Positions 58,401-64,000 of a stretch of DNA of 64,000 nucleotides are shown here, piece by piece. The stretch is from contig OX246739.1 of NCBI GenBank assembly GCA_945910005.1, forward strand, positions 36,218,608-36,282,607. Direction: 5' to 3'. The notes below the pieces were generated by a model, which saw nothing but the letters and a program-made list of their open reading frames with translations, made no database searches and was not told where the DNA came from. A program made the position numbers and the translations under genes. Source of the stretch: Isoperla grammatica. Taxonomy: Eukaryota > Arthropoda > Insecta > Plecoptera > Perlodidae. Position 1 is the stretch's first letter. Each line of letters starts with the position of its first letter.

Positions 58401-59452
58401 GGCCAATGTTCCCCTTCAGGTATTCAAATCCACGTTTGGTTGTCATCTTGAGATTAAACTTGTTGAAACTTCCCGACATTAAGAACGGTTTGTTTCAAAT
58501 AAATGACCCAATTCTGTTCTAACTTGGTTCTAATTCTCCGACTCCGGACTGGGTAACATCAATCTTACTGTCGTGAACATTTAGAGTGATACGGGCATCT
58601 TCCTCCGACCTCCGACCAAGCCAGTTCTCTGACCCACATGCAACCGACTTACCCATGGACGTCAACATTCACAGATATGAGTTACGAGAAATGTTCCGGC
58701 TAACTAAACACACTAAAATGGAACCGAAGAGCTTTCAAATGAACCGACGTCCGTGCCGACTTGGGTTGAGATAAAGGGATGATGGCTGGGCGGCCCATTA
58801 GTTCTGTTTTGCGCCAACAGATCGCGGTGAGTACAGTAGCACACACGCATCCCTATTGTGTCGGCCTTAAAAATTATTCCCACGGGCATAAAATTCAATG
58901 TCATGTTCCTGATAATAATTTTGTATGCTCGGCGTTTTCCGAGGTTACTAAGAAGTTTGTTTAATCATAAATATAATAAGCAAACAAGAATTGGTTTGAG
59001 CTGTAGGGGTTGTCAATGTTTATCTAATATAGAATCTAATATAGACTCTAATATACATATTAGTTTAAAGGTAACCCCGTATTGCTGTGAAATATTGAAT
59101 GCATGATAATTTATATAATAAAAACAAATTACATAACAATAAAGGCCTCACTATTCTACCGGGACCGCTAGCGGTACGTTCCTGAAACCAAACAATACGC
59201 ATGCGCTGACAAAAGCAATATGTTGTAATACGGAACTTATTTTATTTCAACGTTTAACATGAAGTTGGTTATCCTGGTCAATTTGGCTTAAAGTTAGTTG
59301 ATAATATTTATTGTTCTTTTAAAGCAAAACTTGTTTTATTTCTGTGCATATACTTCAGTACATTATATACATTATACATTATATTTATGATCCGTGGTCA
59401 AATGTTTTTTGTACAACTCTTTTAAGGTCACAACTCGAATGCAAAGACTAAT
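58401..59452. other. No gene seen
   Basis: A short TCTAATATAGA repeat at 59,022-59,055 (three copies, 12-14 bp). Otherwise unremarkable. Confidence 0.45.
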
Positions 59453-59597
59453 GTTGGAATTCATAGTCGGCCCCTACACCTAGGGGCGCCCATTGTTACC
59501 AAGGTAACAATTGTTTGCATGTTATTTCCCATAAACAAAACAAATCCATAGCAACAATGGGTGCCCCTAGGTGTAGGGGCCGACTATGAATTCCAAC
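59453..59597 (+). mobile_element. X-box MITE, single intact copy
   Basis: GTTGGAATTCATAGTCGGCC ... GCCGACTATGAATTCCAAC, 145 bp. Inverted ends of about 35 bp enclose GCGCCCATTGTTACCAAGG, the X-box GTTACCAAGGTAAC (59495-59508) and an ATCCATAGCAACAAT half. It is nearly identical to each half of the double copy at 34797-35036, so the family is young. Confidence 0.88.
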
Positions 59598-60226
59598 CTT
59601 AGTTCTTTGAAGCCACTACAAAAAACTTCATCGAATAAACTTAAGAACTTAATCCTCCGAATGAGATGTGGATGGGATGTAAAACAATACGAAGGACAGA
59701 ACGATTTTGTCCCTTCCCTAATAATTTGAATGTAGTCGGACGATAGAAAGTTTTCAAATTCAATTTACAAGACTTTTGAACAAGTTTTGATAAAGGCGGA
59801 GGAGACATTTCCATTTAGAATGTAAATAGTAATGAACACTTTTTCTCCATATCTCAGTAATAAATGTTTATTTTATTACACAATACAACTGTCTTCCCAC
59901 AGTTTGTCATCGCCGGAAAATATTGTCAAGCAACCAAACATACAGCTGATTTATCTTAATGATTAACTAATATTTATATAATAAGTACCTTCCATTGTAT
60001 ATGCCCATTAACGCATCTTATCATTGCCACTAAACACAACGTGTACCTATAACATAGTAGACCCGACTCAACAGTATCGACAACGCACGGGATTTCGTTG
60101 GTAGCAGTTGGCTCGCGTATAAATCTCCCCTTTCCCAACGCACGGCAATGTCTTGTAGACGAATTGCTTCTTGTGGTAATGTTGGTATTAGGCAATGTCG
60201 GTTGTGTTGGTAATGGCAGTCAATAA
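59598..60226. other. No gene seen
   Basis: AT-rich. A minus-strand 73-codon frame (59,974-60,195) has no domain. Confidence 0.45.
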
Positions 60227-60520
60227 ATAACCGAACCGGATGTCTCTAGGTTTGTCAAACGATTTGTCCTTGTGGCCCGCGCCTCTCGTCAAATTGGAAA
60301 TGTTCGCTTAGCTAAGCTTATAGATTCCTCGAGTCATTCTCCTCCACGTTATGAATTATACATAAAGAGGGATGCGAAACGCGTTTTTTCTGCTCGTTTG
60401 TGCGTCTTGACTACAATCTGTCATGCAAACATTGACGCGCGACAGTTTAGACGGTTTCTAATCGCTTTTCTTAGATGTTGGGTGCCAAAAATAATTGATC
60501 TCAACAATCTCATAATATAG
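60227..60520 (+). other. Unrecognised 97-codon open frame
   Basis: Open from after TAA at 60224-60226 to a stop at 60,518-60,520, with no ATG near its start. The text is basic and fairly GC-rich compared with its flanks (RFVKRFVLVARASRQIGNVR, then RRFLIAFLRCW). No AG acceptor or GT donor of quality was located and no family is recognised. Possible exon or fragment, more likely chance. Confidence 0.15.
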
Positions 60521-61900
60521 TTAGAGATTGTGACATTGTGGTTGGTATATGCATAATAGGTAGTTTTACAATTTTAAACCCTGGTGCATGGTATACAATA
60601 TGTTTAATGTACGCATTTGCCCCCACTAACAAAACAATGATTGTTATAGGAAAGAGTTTACTAGTTTAAAAAAATTAGCCTAAAAAAAAAAAAATTTTTC
60701 TTCATTCCACTAAATTTGAGTAATTTGAATTATGTTTTTTATTCAAGATTTTGGATGTTACATGTATGGAATGTGAATAATAGGTCACCTTCCCCCTCTC
60801 CCACTCCACCATTAATATATACCGTGTGTTCTGTTGGTAATATTGGGAAACCTAAAATTGAGAAGTGTCTTTTACGTCTTGGTTTAATGTGTAATACCCT
60901 TATGAAAAATGTCAAAACCACTCAATATTCGACGTTTGAAGTTGACGTCAATCGTAAACTGACCTTAATGCACTGAATAAGCGTTAAGTGCTTAGTTTAG
61001 ATGCTAGATGGCAGCGCAGGTCAACGGAGTAACATGACGCCACGAGAGATAGAAGCACATGGCTAGCTATAATGTCCAAGCAACCACTGTACTTAGCGGT
61101 ACTCGTCCTTCAACAAATGCAATTAGTGTAAAGCTTCATCCGTGTGCATTAGAGTTAATTAGTGAATCTTCATAATCGCGACATCGGGAAACCGTGCTCT
61201 GGCTTTTAGGTAACATCTTTGAACAATGTTCATTATTATGGCATTAACAGAGATGTTGTAAAATAAAAAAAACTGCGTAATGTGACCTACTCTTTCGCGA
61301 TAGTTATGTGGTAAGTACTTATCCTCTTGAGATGATCAGTCGTCAATATACAGTTGCTACCATCAATGAATTGTGTTGAGTCTCCCAGTTTTCAACTCAA
61401 AGAACATCTAACAAAACCAGGGGTCTTGATTTAAATACTCCTTCCGAGAACAAATCATTCTTAAAGATGTTCACGAGGATATAATATACGGGTAAATGGT
61501 TTACAACATCCGGCATGCGTGCAACGTTGGAAACTGATTTAGCCGCGGCACAATGGCAAGATTTATGGCAATAAATCAATGCGTGCGCAGCTATCACTAT
61601 TATCGCTTGGCGTTAAAAGCTTCCGGAGTCTCGCCCAGATATTCTTGTTAAAATTTCCTTCGACTAAAAGCTGCCAGTGAAAGATTTTCTTTGAGTTCAC
61701 TTTGTATCAGCCGATAAAGTGGCCAACTGAGGGTGTGAGCGTCGAACAACAATGTACAAGTTTTGTTTAACACGGCCCGACTAGCTTGGCTGCCAACATT
61801 AAACATCTTGATGGCTACAAGATGAATTATTAGAATGACAACGGAACTATAAACCACGGTCTTGACTCAAGGATTGCCATTGTTCTGAGCATCTCATAAA
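60521..61900. other. No gene seen; one CRE palindrome
   Basis: TGACGTCA at 60943-60950. An 86-codon frame across 60,716-60,976 and others show no domain. Confidence 0.45.
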
Positions 61901-61904
61901 GCAG

Positions 61905-62300
61905 AGAGTTGCGTGGGGGGGGGGGGGGGGCTAACCATGTTACTCTGAGCCGGGGTTCCTCTTGTTCTCTGCGTCATCCCCTCCCCCCCCCCCCCCTCCC
62001 CCCCCCACCCCGCGCAATCGCCAATCAATCATTACCCTGTCATCGGGAGCTGAACGAGCTATTCATCAAGTTATTCGCAGACTCCCCCCCCCCTCCCACC
62101 TCCTCCACCCCGCCGCTCCTTCGGGATGGATGAACGAAAGGGATGACGGCTGCGTTCCTTCAGGACTGCTGCGATTTGTTTATTTATTTATTTCCATGGC
62201 AGTTCAATTCAAGTTAGGAATACGACGGTGGGCCACGAGCAGATTTGACTGACGGGCCGCGTATTTGACGCGAGCAATTGGAGAAAGAAATCATTGCGTG
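61905..62300. promoter_or_regulatory. G/C-tract island with ATTA and CAATTGG cores
   Basis: A 16-base G run (61915-61930), C runs at 61983-61996 and 61998-62006, then GCGCAATCGCCAATCAATCA (62,014-62,033) and GAGCAATTGG (62,272-62,281). The longest of the tract-plus-ATTA islands. Frames of 74 and 96 codons consist largely of tract-encoded Pro and Gly. Confidence 0.28.
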
Positions 62301-64000
62301 TTATGTTCTGACAGCGCTCGTATTAGCAGATATTCCGGATATCAATTCAACATCTCTATGACGGGGAAATATTATCTCCATCAAATACTTTTCAATGCAA
62401 GCCTCAACCTCAATCTCGACTGGGAATCATAACATCGGGAGTGTTATTAGGGCACTAGTTTCTCAGGGTAGTAGTAAAACTATGTAGAGTGAACTAAAAG
62501 AGGTTTCTTGTGATAGAGGGTGTTCAACAAAGCCAAGGATAATTCATGAAGTCTCCGACAGAAGCGCCGAAGTTCACATAGATCTCCTGTGACGGTTTCA
62601 GAGGTGTCTGACTAAGGGCGCCAACTAGATATTTAAAACGGATCATAAAGTCACCGATATAATGTGCTACATCTTCCTTTCCAAACGGGCCCATGAGTTT
62701 GCATACTCTTATCAATATTCTGGACAAACATCAACACTTTAAATGTGCAGAAATTTGAATAATACATACAATACAAATAGATAATGATGAGTGGAACCGC
62801 TGTAACTCAGCATCATCTCTTCACCGTAACGGCCTAAACGAACCTGAATAATCGTTTGTTGGTCGTACTCTACGTACAAGAATCAACTCCGATCTAAAGT
62901 AAGTCGTTTGTTGGGGCAGTTCACTCTAAGTTTGTTCGCTTGAAATCGAGTAGATTGATCTAGAGTAGAAAGCGCGATCTCCTTGCTCGACCCGAATAGG
63001 AGGAGTACGTAAAAAAAAAGCTCTACCCAGATTTGTCGGAATCGGTATCGCAATCGCCATCCGGACATCGTTAAACGCCCATTAATATAGTCATAATCAC
63101 AGTCGTAGCATTGTATACAGCACACTTTGTTGCTAAGGGTTCCAAAGGATACTAACATGCATACAACAATTGGTTATTGTGGGTTGTGGACTGACTATAA
63201 GAATACGGACGTGAAACATTCAAAGAATGTAATTCTCAAATTGCAATGTATTTTACCATCTTCGCTTGGACATTTTAATAATAAATATATACAGAACTGG
63301 CACATAACAACAGTGTTTTTAAAAACTATTCATTTATTTATATGCGCAAATATTAAACTTGTTTTATTATATATTATTTCATCGCTTTTTCATTATGCAC
63401 AACAACATATTTCTCATTTTTATTAAAATACAAATCCCGTCTCCACTACAAACATGCAGCAGTTGAGGCAGGGTGAATACAAATTGCCTTCGTCAGTATG
63501 TCCAACAACTGTCTACGCCATTCAACATTTTGATTTATGACCAAAATTAATTCTTAGAATGGCTTTCCTGCAAAACTCATTAGAATATTGAAATTAAATC
63601 ATATCCCGGGGCAAGACTGTGACCCGTCTATTGGCACTCACGAGAAAACAATTTGCTCCCTTCGCAAAGTTAGCTGAGGCGAAGCAAGTTAATATAATCA
63701 AACGCGGATAGTGGCTGTGATGTGCAATGTGTAATAATTGGAAATTGAGAGCTACTGTGAGGGAGTGTTGAGATTATGTTTGAAACTATGTGTTTGTCAC
63801 AAGGAGTTCAGGTTGTTGTAATGAAGTGGCGCCTGTGAGATTAATAAGTAGAGCCCGTTGCCGCAGGGAAGTCCAATGATGGGACAAGAGACTAGAGCGT
63901 TGTTTTATATGATGCCTTGTCAAAGCCGAACAAACAACTGAAACTAACGCTTGCCTGGGAAAGTGCAGAGCAAAGTTATTGTTAAGCTCATATATACAGA
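62301..64000. other. No gene seen
   Basis: AT-rich to the end. Frames of 67-99 codons have no domain, and no repeat copy was recognised. Confidence 0.45.

Noticed and set aside
61909..62252. Pro/Gly-rich frames near the G and C tracts
   Set aside because: The residues are produced by homopolymer tracts and overlapping frames are equally open.

Overview
The window looks like a gene-poor, AT-rich stretch of an animal nuclear genome. It has no operons, no dense ORFs and no rRNA. It holds satellites, miniature transposons, a Helitron and a non-LTR retrotransposon. The only clearly recognisable enzyme is a 5'-truncated reverse transcriptase of the Jockey type, a clade found mainly in arthropods. 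I therefore infer an arthropod, probably an insect. The species cannot be named from the sequence alone.

Layout. 1-7 kb: a possible promoter and first exon near 0.36-0.5 kb, then a 29-bp minisatellite. 6.9-7.5 kb: a hAT-type element with a perfect 8-bp target duplication and a decayed zinc-finger remnant. 8.5-20.7 kb: four inverted-repeat miniature elements, interspersed with GC-richer islands that carry C-tracts and AATTA-type homeodomain cores and look like regulatory DNA. 21.9-27.1 kb: an element carrying an X-box, a (TA)n tract, a non-autonomous Helitron and directly after it a 3-kb foldback palindrome built from 330-bp units. 30-32 kb: a 210-bp tandem array interrupted by the Jockey-like retrotransposon, with a 9-bp target duplication. 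34.8-35.0 kb: a double copy of the X-box element. 37.4-41.8 kb: two copies of a SINE-like sequence, the second running straight into a 1.4-kb array of a 43-bp minisatellite. 42.9 and 50.05 kb: two copies of a 0.73-0.76-kb dispersed repeat. 49.1-52.1 kb: the best host gene candidate. The last 12 kb is mostly AT-rich, with a hairpin-rich GC patch near 57.4 kb, a third X-box element locus at 59.5 kb and a GC island at 62 kb.

The host gene candidate encodes a very Lys/Ser-rich protein. Three segments (49112-49912, 51179-51523, 52048-52086) join in one frame across GT...AG introns and would give 394 residues. The second part could instead be a separate two-exon gene starting at 51140. I do not recognise the family.

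The most interesting signals are: (i) a small transposon family carrying a perfect RFX X-box palindrome at all three loci (four X-boxes); (ii) a strong excess of the CRE palindrome TGACGTCA (12 exact copies); (iii) the 3-kb foldback adjacent to a Helitron; (iv) the Lys/Ser-rich gene; (v) repeated pairing of poly-C/G tracts with TAATT cores. Most of the remaining sequence has no feature I can support.
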